Below are positions 1 through 7,778 of a DNA stretch of 59,476 nt, piece by piece. The notes below the pieces were generated by a model. The model searched no databases, was not told the DNA's origin, and worked only from the letters and a program-made list of their open reading frames with translations. The position numbers and the translations under genes are program-made. Source of the DNA: Methylobacterium nonmethylotrophicum (GTDB taxonomy: Bacteria > Pseudomonadota > Alphaproteobacteria > Rhizobiales > Beijerinckiaceae). Where the stretch lies: positions 1-59,476 of the forward strand of contig NZ_SRLB01000039.1 of assembly GCF_004745635.1 (NCBI RefSeq), in the 5' to 3' direction. Within the stretch, counting starts at the first letter, position 1; every line of letters begins with the position of its first letter.

Positions 1-170
1 GCCGGCCAAGCTACCCGTGGTGGAAAGGCCCACGGTCCACTAACATTCCACTCGGGCCACCTCGTGGGGGCTGATCAATCTGACGCCAGTGACTGTATCC
101 AGAGCAAAGCACTACAGGCACAAGGCGGCCGTCACCGAGCGCTTACGCTTCGTCGAACGACACAATGATC
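1..170. other. Non-coding edge, possible IS end
   Basis: I see no convincing gene here. The GC-rich stretch at about 30-80 (two CCACT-type motifs, then a GGGGGCTGATCA string) reminds me of the ends of IS elements in Rhizobiales. No terminal inverted repeat can be shown because the window begins here. The idea rests on memory alone. Confidence 0.2.
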
Positions 171-179
171 ACCTCCTCA

Positions 180-629
180 CCCCGGCGCGATGGGATGCAG
201 CCAGCGGCCGGTGCCCAAGCGGACATGAAAGTCGGTCCCCGTTCATAGCGGGCACGCGACCTCGCACGAGGCGCAGGAGCATATCGGCGCTGGCGGGCGG
301 CCAGTTCCTGCCGCCAGGCGAACGCCGGCCGCGCCACTAAGCACGAGGCCGGAGATGGTGCTGCGGGATGGCTGCGGGGCAGTGCCATCGTCGCGTCCGG
401 ACCGCACCGACGACCCGTCGGCCTTGCCAGGGACGATCCGCCAGGATGCGGACATGGCGCGCATGGGATCGAGTCGAGGGATCCCCGCACTCCGGGTGGC
501 GGCTGAACGGGGAGCGGTGCGGATGATCATCTGGTCAGGCGCGAGGTCGACCTGATCGACGACGAGACCGGCCGGGATGAGGGGCAGCAGGCGTTTGCAC
601 CCAGGCAGGGCCATCATCTCGTCGGTCAA
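180..629 (-). pseudogene. Decayed ISL3-family transposase, N-terminal part
   Basis: Three reading frames on the minus strand join into one recognisable ISL3-type transposase N-terminus. The first (from about 629) reads LLPLIPAGLVVDQV. The second reads CGDPSTRSHARHVRILADRP followed by WQGRR, the usual zinc-finger-like region. The third reads PPASADMLLRLVRGRVPAM, the segment that follows the GLALGG-type motif. At least two frameshifts separate them, and the DDE catalytic domain is missing on the left. The gene is therefore dead and truncated. Family assignment is from memory of ISL3 N-termini; the frame breaks are read directly from the sequence. Confidence 0.6.
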
Positions 630-1116
630 CCGGGGTTCGCTCAGGGTCGGGGTTGATCATTGCAGCTCCAATCCCTCAGACAGTCGCCGACGACCATCCG
701 TCCGGTACGTCACCCACGGCGACAAGATCAAGTGACAACAAAACGGCCTATTGCGCAACGAATGGATTTCTGATTCCTTGGTTGCCCCAGGGGATTCGGA
801 TCTAGCAGAGATCTCCACCCCTCTCGCGACATCAAAAAGGTAAGCATAATGCATTATCATGTCAAATATCTTCAGTGTCGCTGCTTTTTAAACCGTCACT
901 TATTGTATTTAAATGTAATTGCCTGGCAATAATCGATCAATCAAGATATATATTTGAGCAATTATTATGCAGTGCGGTATGTAATGACAAAATAACGAAT
1001 GAATGTGCAACTCCTAAATGATTAATTTACTAATATCGTTAGGTAATATTAGAAAAATACTCGGAAATAAATTAGCATAGATTTCATCCTGTAAATGTAA
1101 ACATATGGAGGATGAG
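630..1116. other. AT-rich intergenic promoter region
   Basis: No gene is seen. Base composition shifts sharply from GC-rich (to about 760) to strongly AT-rich (from about 840), marking the edge of foreign DNA. A possible promoter for the next gene is TTGAGC near 954 with TATGTA 18 bases further on. This is a weak match and other AT-rich hexamers could serve. Confidence 0.4.
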
Positions 1117-2343
1117 GTGAATATTTTGTTTTATGTAGAGCCAGTTTCATTTCAGGATAATCATTTATTTTTTAGTCCAATCATGAATATTATTCGCTGC
1201 ATAATCAATGCTAATCAGTTCGATAATATAAAATTTGGAATCGCTACAAACGAAAGTCTTTTCCGGGAGTATAACCGATGGTTATCATACGGTGGACAAA
1301 TATCAACCTATCGAAAATTAGTAAATGAAGTTGATATACTTGAGCAATTTAATTTCGACTTTAATCTCTATGCAAAAAATCTGTTCTTTGGCGGAGAGCC
1401 TGTTTATACCGTCGACAAGATATTTCAAGACATCGAGAGAGAGTTTGCGCCTGATGTAATTGTATGCTTCACGCAAAATTCGACACTCGAGAAATTCTCT
1501 AATGATAAGCTTGTATTATTTTGCGAGCGGGGGCCGTTGCCAAGATGGAACGGGAAAGATAATTTTTACTTCGAGCACAATAGTCATCAGGTGCGCTCGA
1601 TCCTCAATCGGCGAATTTCTGACATTATCAACTACGATAGTAAGTATACATCCAATATATTAGAGTTATTTGGGATGTACAATCATCGCATGCCACAAAA
1701 GAGCGACGCATCTGCATATTTTAAAGAATGGATAGACAGAAAGAGGCAGGGAAAAAACGTTGCCTTGATAGCAAACCAGCCGCACAATAGCATTATTGTT
1801 TCCGGCGCCGCCGGAGGGGCTTCCACAACGTCGTTCATGATGCGGACCCTCCATAAATTGCCGTCAGATTGGATTGCGGTTGCTACGTACCATCCTGATA
1901 TGGGCAGGTGTTCGGAGCTTGATTCGCGATTGAGTTCCGATTTTTCAAATATTTTTACAATTCCGGACGAGCTCAAGCAGTTTAGTTCGGAGGCGTTCTT
2001 AGAGTGCGTTGACGCAGTTATTACTATAGGTTCGAAAGTTGCGCTGTCCGCAGCTTTAACTGGCAAAAGGGTCGTCTCGGAAAAGGGAACCATGTTTTCT
2101 GGCATCTCCGGTCAAGACGTAATTCACCTTGACACGATAAAGCCGTTCTCTGACAATGAAGCCGGAAACATACTAAAGTTTTTGTCAAATCGCTATGTGA
2201 TTTCTTATGAGGATTTGTTCGAGAAGAGCGGATATTTTGTATCACACATCGAAAACATGAAAAAACATGGAGATATTGATGATTTTTTCCTGGATAGATC
2301 AAATTGGAATCTTTCTTGTCTTAAAAAGATGTATGGCGAGTGA
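1117..2343 (+). CDS. Probable surface-polysaccharide protein, GT-B-like (hypothetical)
   Basis: This encodes about 408 residues and I cannot name the family with certainty. The C-terminal half has features of GT-B or capsule-export (KpsS-like) proteins: a Gly/Ala-rich loop SGAAGGASTT near residue 230, a segment ending VATYHPDMG, then VDAVITIGSKVALSAALTGKRVV. The last resembles the sugar-nucleotide-binding end of such enzymes, where a conserved Ser starts a helix. No signal peptide or membrane segment is visible. The GTG at 1117 is preferred because GGAGG lies 5 bases upstream; an in-frame ATG at 1105 has no such site. The gene is far more AT-rich than everything else in the window and uses A/T-ending codons, so it was probably acquired by transfer. 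Confidence 0.55.
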   Translation: MNILFYVEPVSFQDNHLFFSPIMNIIRCIINANQFDNIKFGIATNESLFREYNRWLSYGGQISTYRKLVNEVDILEQFNFDFNLYAKNLFFGGEPVYTVDKIFQDIEREFAPDVIVCFTQNSTLEKFSNDKLVLFCERGPLPRWNGKDNFYFEHNSHQVRSILNRRISDIINYDSKYTSNILELFGMYNHRMPQKSDASAYFKEWIDRKRQGKNVALIANQPHNSIIVSGAAGGASTTSFMMRTLHKLPSDWIAVATYHPDMGRCSELDSRLSSDFSNIFTIPDELKQFSSEAFLECVDAVITIGSKVALSAALTGKRVVSEKGTMFSGISGQDVIHLDTIKPFSDNEAGNILKFLSNRYVISYEDLFEKSGYFVSHIENMKKHGDIDDFFLDRSNWNLSCLKKMYGE

Positions 2344-2736
2344 GCAACAAGTTCGAACCAGAAGCTCAATCATGTTAAACAAGAGCGCTTTCACTCGAGC
2401 GGCTGATCGACGATGATTCGTGTATCTGACTTGGGCATGGGCCGATCGTGATGATGATCGAACCTGGACGTGAGCCCGAGGAGCTGCTGCATGTCCCACC
2501 CGAGATGGCGGGCCTGAGTTCCGACGCGGCCGACGAACGCCGTGCAGCGCTCGAGCGTTTCGCTGCGTGACGATCGGGACAGTAGAGGCCGATACCGTCC
2601 GCCGGACCGACCGGAAGACCGGGCCGGGGCGGGGTCGTCCGCGTGGCATTCGGAGACGGGCCGGCCGATCGCGGAACCACCGGTCGGACCGGGCCAGCGG
2701 CCAGATCGGATAAGGCCTTGCCATTCTTGTTGGTTC
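2344..2736. other. Intergenic, no gene recognised
   Basis: This GC-rich stretch lies between the AT-rich gene and tRNA-Lys. Open frames on both strands look like shadows without family motifs. It could be a remnant of an integrated element, since it touches the 3' end of the tRNA, but no integrase fragment could be read. Confidence 0.35.
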
Positions 2737-2812
2737 TGGTGAGCGCGCTGGGACTCGAACCCAGGACCTACAGATTAAAAGTCCGTTGCTCTACCAGCTG
2801 AGCTACGCGCCC
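2737..2812 (-). tRNA. tRNA-Lys (anticodon TTT)
   Basis: Read on the minus strand this is a complete 76-nt cloverleaf including an encoded CCA (2737-2739). The acceptor stem GGGCGCG pairs with CGCGCTC with one G-T pair. The D arm is GCTCAGCTGGTAGAGC, the anticodon loop is CTTTTAA (anticodon TTT, lysine), and the T loop is GGTTCGAGTCC. Its 3' end faces the AT-rich, foreign-looking region at 1-2736, the usual position for integration of islands into tRNA genes. Confidence 0.97.
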
Positions 2813-2938
2813 GCTCCTGGGGATGACGGCACGGCGCTGGTAGGCCGGCCCTGTCCTGTTCGGAGCAGTCGCGGACATAGGGGGTTGACGCGGCCGGGTC
2901 AACCGGGAGACCAGGGCGGCCCACAGCCGCGCGGCCCG

Positions 2939-4018
2939 ATGTCGACCGATTCTGCAACACCTGCCGCGTCCGGCCGAGGCTCCGGCCCTGACCCCTGGCG
3001 CCGCTTCGCCGGTCTCCTCCTCGGCGCGGCGGCGGTCGTGGGCCTTCTGGTTCTCGCCTTCGTGGCCGCGCTGGACCCTTACGGATTGCGGGCCGCGCCG
3101 GGTCGGGCGCCGGGGCCGATCATGGATCTGAACCAGCGGTTCATGTACCCGCAGGTGGTGCGCGGCGGGGCTTACGACTCCGCGGTGTTCGGCACCTCGA
3201 CCGCCCGCCTCCTCGACCCGGACGCCCTCGGTCGGGCCTTCGGCGGGCATTTCGCCAATCTGGCGATGAACGCGGCGACACCCTGGGAGCAGATGCAGCT
3301 CGCCCGCCTCTTTCTCACGCGGGCACCGGCCAAGTCCGTGCTGTTCGGGATTGATGGACCATGGTGCGAGGCCGACGCCGACGTGAGGCGGCTCACCTTC
3401 CGGGCCTTCCCACCCTGGCTCTACGAGGCGACGCCCGGCACGATCGCCTTCCTCCATCAGTGGAACCTGCAGAGCGTGCAGGTCGCTGGCCGGGTGCTGC
3501 TCCATCGTCTCGGGCGGATGCCGGTGCGGATCCGCCAGGACGGCTACGAGATCTTCACGCCGCCGGACTCGCGCTACGACGCCGCCCGCGCGGCGGCGCA
3601 TATCCACGGCGACGCGCCCGTCCCGGAGGGAGCGCCCGAGGCGGATCCCGCCACGCCGGCGCTCGCCTGGCTCGACGCGCTCCTCGGCCTCGTGCCCGCC
3701 GATGGCCTGAAGCTCGTCGCCTTCATGCCGGTGAACGTCGCGGCACAGCCGCGGCCGGGCAGCCCCGCCGCGGCACGGGAAGCGGCCTGCAAGGCGCGGG
3801 TGGCGGCGATCGCCCGCCGGCACGGCGCCACGCTGGTCGATTTCCGCATTCCCTCGGCGGTGACGCGGGACGACACCAACTACTGGGATGCCCTGCATTA
3901 CCGCCTGCCGATCGCCGGCCGGGTGGTGGCCGCCCTGAGGCGGGCGGTGGACGAGGGCCGCGACGACCCGGACGGGTTCTACCGGGTGCTCGCCGCGCCG
4001 CGTCGGCCGGAGCGTTGA
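2939..4018 (+). CDS. Membrane-anchored SGNH/DltD-like protein
   Basis: The product is 359 residues. One membrane segment (about residues 24-44) near the N-terminus suggests an anchored periplasmic protein. A GTST motif at 85-88 in the context SAVFGTSTARLLDPD, an Asn-rich strand NLAMNAATPWEQ, and a late DALHY motif (Asp317, His320) match the Ser, Asn and Asp-x-x-His blocks of the SGNH hydrolase or DltD/AlgX-like fold. These proteins often act on acyl groups of cell-surface polymers. The substrate is unknown. The ATG at 2939 was chosen because longer frames run into tRNA-Lys. Confidence 0.6.
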   Translation: MSTDSATPAASGRGSGPDPWRRFAGLLLGAAAVVGLLVLAFVAALDPYGLRAAPGRAPGPIMDLNQRFMYPQVVRGGAYDSAVFGTSTARLLDPDALGRAFGGHFANLAMNAATPWEQMQLARLFLTRAPAKSVLFGIDGPWCEADADVRRLTFRAFPPWLYEATPGTIAFLHQWNLQSVQVAGRVLLHRLGRMPVRIRQDGYEIFTPPDSRYDAARAAAHIHGDAPVPEGAPEADPATPALAWLDALLGLVPADGLKLVAFMPVNVAAQPRPGSPAAAREAACKARVAAIARRHGATLVDFRIPSAVTRDDTNYWDALHYRLPIAGRVVAALRRAVDEGRDDPDGFYRVLAAPRRPER

Positions 4019-4022
4019 TCCG

Positions 4023-5156
4023 TCACGCCGCCCGGTCGCGCTCCGCCTTCTCCCAGCCCTCGCGGGTCTCGCCGATGAAGTCGGATAAGCGCCCGGCCGC
4101 GATGGCGCGGCGCAGGCCCGCCATGAGATCCTGGTAGTAGGACAGGTTGTTCCACGTCAGCAGCATCATGCCCAGGATCTCGCCGGCGCGGACGAGGTGG
4201 TGCAGGTAGGCCTTGGTGTAAAGATTCGCCGCCGGGCAGGTCGATTCCGGGTCGAGCGGGGCGTTGTCCTCGGCGAAGCGCGCGTTGCGCAGGTTGAGGC
4301 GGCCGTGGCGGGTATAGACCATGCCGTGGCGGCCGGCCCGGGTCGGCATCACGCAGTCGAACATGTCGATGCCGCGGCTTACCGCCTGCACGATGTCGTC
4401 GGGCGTGCCGACCCCCATCAGGTAGCGCGGCTTCTCCGTCGGCAGGTGCGGCTCGACGGTCTCGATCATCGCCAGCATCGTCGCCTGCGGCTCGCCGACC
4501 GCAAGCCCACCGATGGCGTAGCCCTTGAGGTCGAGCTCGACCAGCGCCTTCGCGCTCTCGACCCGCAGGCCCGGGATGTCTCCGCCCTGGACGATGCCGA
4601 ACATCGCCCGTCCGGGCTGGTCGCCGAAGGCGATGCGGCAGCGCTCGGCCCAGCGGAGCGACAGACGCATCGCGCTCTCGATCGCCGATTCGGGGGCGGG
4701 CAGGCGCACGCACTCGTCGAGCTGCATCTGGATGTCGGCGCCGAGCAGGCCCTGGATCGCGATCGAGCGCTCGGGGCTGAGGAGATGCGTCGAGCCGTCG
4801 AGATGCGACTGGAACCGCACGCCCGTCTCGTCGAGCTTGCGCAGGCCCGCCAGCGACATGACCTGGAAGCCGCCGGAATCGGTCAGGATCGGGTAGGGCC
4901 ACTGCATCATCGCGTGCAGCCCGCCGAGCCGTGCCACCCGCTCCGCGCCGGGGCGCAGCATCAGGTGGTAGGTGTTGCCCAGCACCACGTCGGCGCCGAG
5001 TGCCTTCACCTGCTCGGGATACATCGCCTTGACTGTGCCGGCGGTGCCCACCGGCATGAAGGCCGGGGTGCGGATGACACCCCGCGGCATCCGGATCTCG
5101 CCGGTGCGGGCGGACCCGTCGGTCGCCGCGACCGTGAAGCTGAACTGGTCGGTCAT
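4023..5156 (-). CDS. tgt: tRNA-guanine transglycosylase
   Basis: The product is 377 residues, normal length for bacterial Tgt. The enzyme exchanges guanine-34 for preQ1 in tRNAs with a GUN anticodon, early in queuosine synthesis. Visible landmarks are DSGGFQVMSL (with the substrate-binding Asp), GIVQGG, and GGLAVGE followed by YLMGVGTPDDI. The zinc region is odd: the usual Cys-x-Cys-x-x-Cys reads STCPAA here, so only the middle Cys remains, although the following AYLHHL His is kept. The start codon overlaps the queA stop by 4 bases (5153-5156), which indicates translational coupling. Confidence 0.95.
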   Translation of the reverse strand: MTDQFSFTVAATDGSARTGEIRMPRGVIRTPAFMPVGTAGTVKAMYPEQVKALGADVVLGNTYHLMLRPGAERVARLGGLHAMMQWPYPILTDSGGFQVMSLAGLRKLDETGVRFQSHLDGSTHLLSPERSIAIQGLLGADIQMQLDECVRLPAPESAIESAMRLSLRWAERCRIAFGDQPGRAMFGIVQGGDIPGLRVESAKALVELDLKGYAIGGLAVGEPQATMLAMIETVEPHLPTEKPRYLMGVGTPDDIVQAVSRGIDMFDCVMPTRAGRHGMVYTRHGRLNLRNARFAEDNAPLDPESTCPAANLYTKAYLHHLVRAGEILGMMLLTWNNLSYYQDLMAGLRRAIAAGRLSDFIGETREGWEKAERDRAA

Positions 5157-6241
5157 CGCGTCTCCGCCCGGAAGAGCAGGCTGGCATCGCCGTAGGAGTA
5201 GAACCGGTAGCCCCGCGCGATCGCCGCCGCGTAGGCCGCCCGCATCGGCTCCAGGCCGGCGAAGGCCGATACCAGCATGAACAGCGTCGAGCGCGGCAGG
5301 TGGAAGTTGGTCATCAGCACGTCGACCGTGCGGAAGCGGTAGCCCGGGGTGATGAAGATGTCGGTGGCCCCGGTCCAGGGCCGGATCGTGCCGTCGGGAT
5401 CGGCCGCGCTCTCGAGGAGCCGCAACGCCGTGGTGCCGACGGCGACGATGCGTCCGCCATTGGCCCGTGCCCGGTTCAGGGCCTCGGCGGCCTCCGGCGC
5501 GATCTCGCCGACCTCGGCGTGCATGCGGTGCCCGTCGGTGTCGTCGGCCTTCACCGGCAGGAAGGTGCCGGCGCCGACATGGAGCGTCACCCGCACTTGC
5601 GCCAGGCCGGCGGCGGCGCAGGCCCGCAGAAGCTCGGGCGTGAAGTGCAGGCCGGCGGTCGGCGCCGCCACGGCGCCGGGCTCGCGGGCATAGACGGTCT
5701 GGTAGTCGGCCGCGTCCTGCGCGTCGGTCGGGCGCTTGGCGGCGATGTAGGGGGGCAGCGGCAGTTCGCCCAAGGCCGCCACCGCCTCGTCGAGGGCGGG
5801 CCCCGCGAGATCGAAGGCGAAGGTCGTCTCGCCCCCCTCCCCGCGCGCCACGACCGTGGCGTCGAGGCGGGTGAGCGCGCACGTGCCGCCCTCGCCGGCC
5901 TGGCCGAAGCTGACCCGGTCGCCGACCCGCAGGCGCTTGGCCGGGCGCGCGAAGGCGCGCCAGCGATCCGGGCTTTCCCGGAGGTGAAGCATCGACTCGA
6001 TCCGCACCGCGCCGCCCTCGGGGCGGTGGCGCAGGCCGTGCAGGCGGGCCGGGATCACCCGGGTGTCGTTGAACACCAGCACGTCGCCGGGCCGCAGCAG
6101 GCCCGGCAGCTCGCGTACGATGCGGTCCTCGGGCGGTGAGCCGGGGTGGAGCAGCATCAGGCGGCTTGCATCCCGCGGCACCGCGGGCCGGAGCGCGATG
6201 CGGTCCTCCGGCAGGTCGAAATCGAACAGGTCCACGCGCAT
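5153..6241 (-). CDS. queA: S-adenosylmethionine:tRNA ribosyltransferase-isomerase
   Basis: The product is 362 residues. QueA adds the epoxycyclopentane ring to preQ1-modified tRNA, with the ribosyl part of AdoMet as donor. Typical family strings are MRVDLFDFDLPEDRIALRPA at the start, VFNDTRVIPARLHG, AAPTAGLHFTPELL near the middle and LHVGAGTFLPVK. It is the first gene of the queA-tgt pair and overlaps tgt by 4 bases, so the two successive steps of queuosine formation are made together. The ATG at 6241 fits the family N-terminus exactly. Confidence 0.96.
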   Translation of the reverse strand: MRVDLFDFDLPEDRIALRPAVPRDASRLMLLHPGSPPEDRIVRELPGLLRPGDVLVFNDTRVIPARLHGLRHRPEGGAVRIESMLHLRESPDRWRAFARPAKRLRVGDRVSFGQAGEGGTCALTRLDATVVARGEGGETTFAFDLAGPALDEAVAALGELPLPPYIAAKRPTDAQDAADYQTVYAREPGAVAAPTAGLHFTPELLRACAAAGLAQVRVTLHVGAGTFLPVKADDTDGHRMHAEVGEIAPEAAEALNRARANGGRIVAVGTTALRLLESAADPDGTIRPWTGATDIFITPGYRFRTVDVLMTNFHLPRSTLFMLVSAFAGLEPMRAAYAAAIARGYRFYSYGDASLLFRAETR

Positions 6242-6315
6242 GGGCGCCCTTCAGCCAGGAATCCGCCGCCGGATCAATGGGGCATGGCATCAGGCGGGCA
6301 TGGTCGAGGGGCCAG

Positions 6316-6357
6316 GATCGAGAGGGCATGATCGAGAGGGCATGATCGAGAGGGCAT
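6316..6357. repeat. Three perfect 14-bp tandem repeats
   Basis: The unit GATCGAGAGGGCAT occurs three times without gaps (6316-6329, 6330-6343, 6344-6357). A degenerate fourth copy lies just to the left, near 6300-6315. The array lies between the start of queA and a small plus-strand gene. It may be a slippage-prone tract or a binding-site array. Confidence 0.9.
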
Positions 6358-6421
6358 GGCGCGCCGCGCCCCGGCGCCCCATCTGGTGCGGCGTCTTACG
6401 ATCGTCGCGGAGTCCCCCGTC

Positions 6422-6628
6422 ATGGCCAGCCATCCGACCCTCGATGCCGAGCTCGTCGTCTGGTGGGAATGCGAGGCCGAGCGGCTCGAGACGCTCGCAG
6501 CCTCGGCCCGTTTCGGATTCATGCAGCGCCGCTACGCCAGCAAGGCGGCGGCAGCCCGGGCGCGGGCCCAGGTGAGCCGCCTGCGCGAGCAGGCGAGGGG
6601 CACGACCGCCCGGCCCGCCACCACCTGA
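6422..6628 (+). CDS. Small hypothetical protein
   Basis: The 68-residue product has no recognised family. It is probably helical: after an acidic, Trp-containing start (LDAELVVWWECEAERLE) it becomes basic and alanine-rich (RRYASKAAAARARAQ), with a possible short coiled coil. The ATG at 6422 was chosen; an upstream in-frame ATG at 6356 lies inside the 14-bp repeat array and gives 90 residues. It stands alone between queA and the CDF transporter gene. Coding status is likely but not certain. Confidence 0.5.
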   Translation: MASHPTLDAELVVWWECEAERLETLAASARFGFMQRRYASKAAAARARAQVSRLREQARGTTARPATT

Positions 6629-6791
6629 TCCGACCGAGATCTTCCCCAACGGAATAGCCCGCACCCGACCTCTTAGCCCGGGCTATGACCTGTGCCGTGG
6701 CCTTCCGCGGCGCGCCGCCTTAAGGGGGCGGCGCAGCGCCGCGGCTGCGGCTCCTCGCGCGCGGCACGACCTCGTCTCTCGGAAGACCGTC

Positions 6792-7679
6792 ATGGAACGT
6801 GCGCAAGCCGCCGCCCTCGCCAGCGCCGGGCTCGGGCTCCTGGTGCTCGGGCTCAAGTTCGGCGCCTGGTGGATCACCGGCAGCCTCGCGCTCTATTCCG
6901 ACGCGCTCGAGAGCATCATCAACGTGGTGGCGGCGATGACGGCCTTCGTCGCCCTGCGGGTCGCCGCCCAGCCCGCCGACCAGGAGCATCCCTACGGCCA
7001 CCACAAGGCCGAGTATTTCTCGGCGGTGATCGAGGGGGCGCTGATCATCGTGGCCGCCGTGATGATCCTGCGCGACGCCTACGGCGCCCTCCAGGACCTG
7101 AAGCCCATCGATGCGCCGCTGGTCGGCGTCGCCGTGAACGGCGTCGCCACCGTGATCAACCTGGTCTGGGGCGTGATGCTGATGCGGCGCGGCCGGGACT
7201 GGCGCTCGCCGGCCCTGGTGGCCGACGGCAAGCACGTGCTCGCCGACGTGGTCACCTCGGGCGGCGTGCTCCTCGGCCTCGGCCTCGCCACCCTCACCGG
7301 CTGGCTGGTGCTCGATCCGGTGATCGCCGTCCTGGTCGCGCTCAACATCCTGTGGTCGGGCTGGGGCATGGTGCGGGATTCGGTCAACGGCCTGATGGAC
7401 CAGGCCGCCCCGGCCGAGATGGTGGCGCAGATCCGCCGGCTGATCTCCGAGCACGGCGCGGGCGCGCTGGAGGCCCACGACGTGCGCACCCGCCACGCGG
7501 GCCAGGCCACCTTCATCGACTTCCACCTCGTCGTGCCGGGCGAGATGACGGTGGCCGAGTCCCACGCCATCTGCGACCGGCTCGAATCCGCCATCGAGGG
7601 GGCGGTGGAGGGCGCCGTCGTGGCGATCCACGTCGAGCCGGCCGAGGAGGCCAAGCAGCGCGGGCTGCCGGTGATCTGA
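6792..7679 (+). CDS. Cation diffusion facilitator (CDF) metal exporter
   Basis: The product is 295 residues: about six membrane helices followed by a cytoplasmic ferredoxin-like domain (from about 210). CDF proteins export Zn, Co, Fe, Mn or similar divalent metals in exchange for protons. TM5 carries His148-x3-Asp152 (DGKHVLADVV) and the loop after TM2 has HPYGHHKAE, both standard. TM2 differs: in YSDALESIIN, Glu40 and Asn44 stand where most zinc carriers have His or Asp and Asp. Metal specificity therefore cannot be read off. It is monocistronic. Confidence 0.9.
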   Translation: MERAQAAALASAGLGLLVLGLKFGAWWITGSLALYSDALESIINVVAAMTAFVALRVAAQPADQEHPYGHHKAEYFSAVIEGALIIVAAVMILRDAYGALQDLKPIDAPLVGVAVNGVATVINLVWGVMLMRRGRDWRSPALVADGKHVLADVVTSGGVLLGLGLATLTGWLVLDPVIAVLVALNILWSGWGMVRDSVNGLMDQAAPAEMVAQIRRLISEHGAGALEAHDVRTRHAGQATFIDFHLVVPGEMTVAESHAICDRLESAIEGAVEGAVVAIHVEPAEEAKQRGLPVI

Positions 7680-7717
7680 GCTGACTGGCGCTGACAGGCC
7701 AACGCTTCGTCCGCTGA

Positions 7718-7778
7718 GGTTTCTGTTTTGCCGCAGGTCTTTATCGCAAGATCGGCGGCCACTTCTGCGAAACCTGCT
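7718..7778 (-). repeat. 61-bp dispersed element, copy 1
   Basis: Read on the minus strand this starts at the last base of the aminotransferase stop codon and aligns without gaps to 54900-54960. The central GAAGTGGCCGCCG and GCGATAAA cores differ by only a few bases between copies. Its position directly after a stop codon is shared by copy 2. Confidence 0.75.

Noticed and set aside
6309..6357. CRISPR array
   Set aside because: The 14-bp units are directly adjacent with no spacers, so this is a simple tandem repeat. No other region has regularly spaced repeats.
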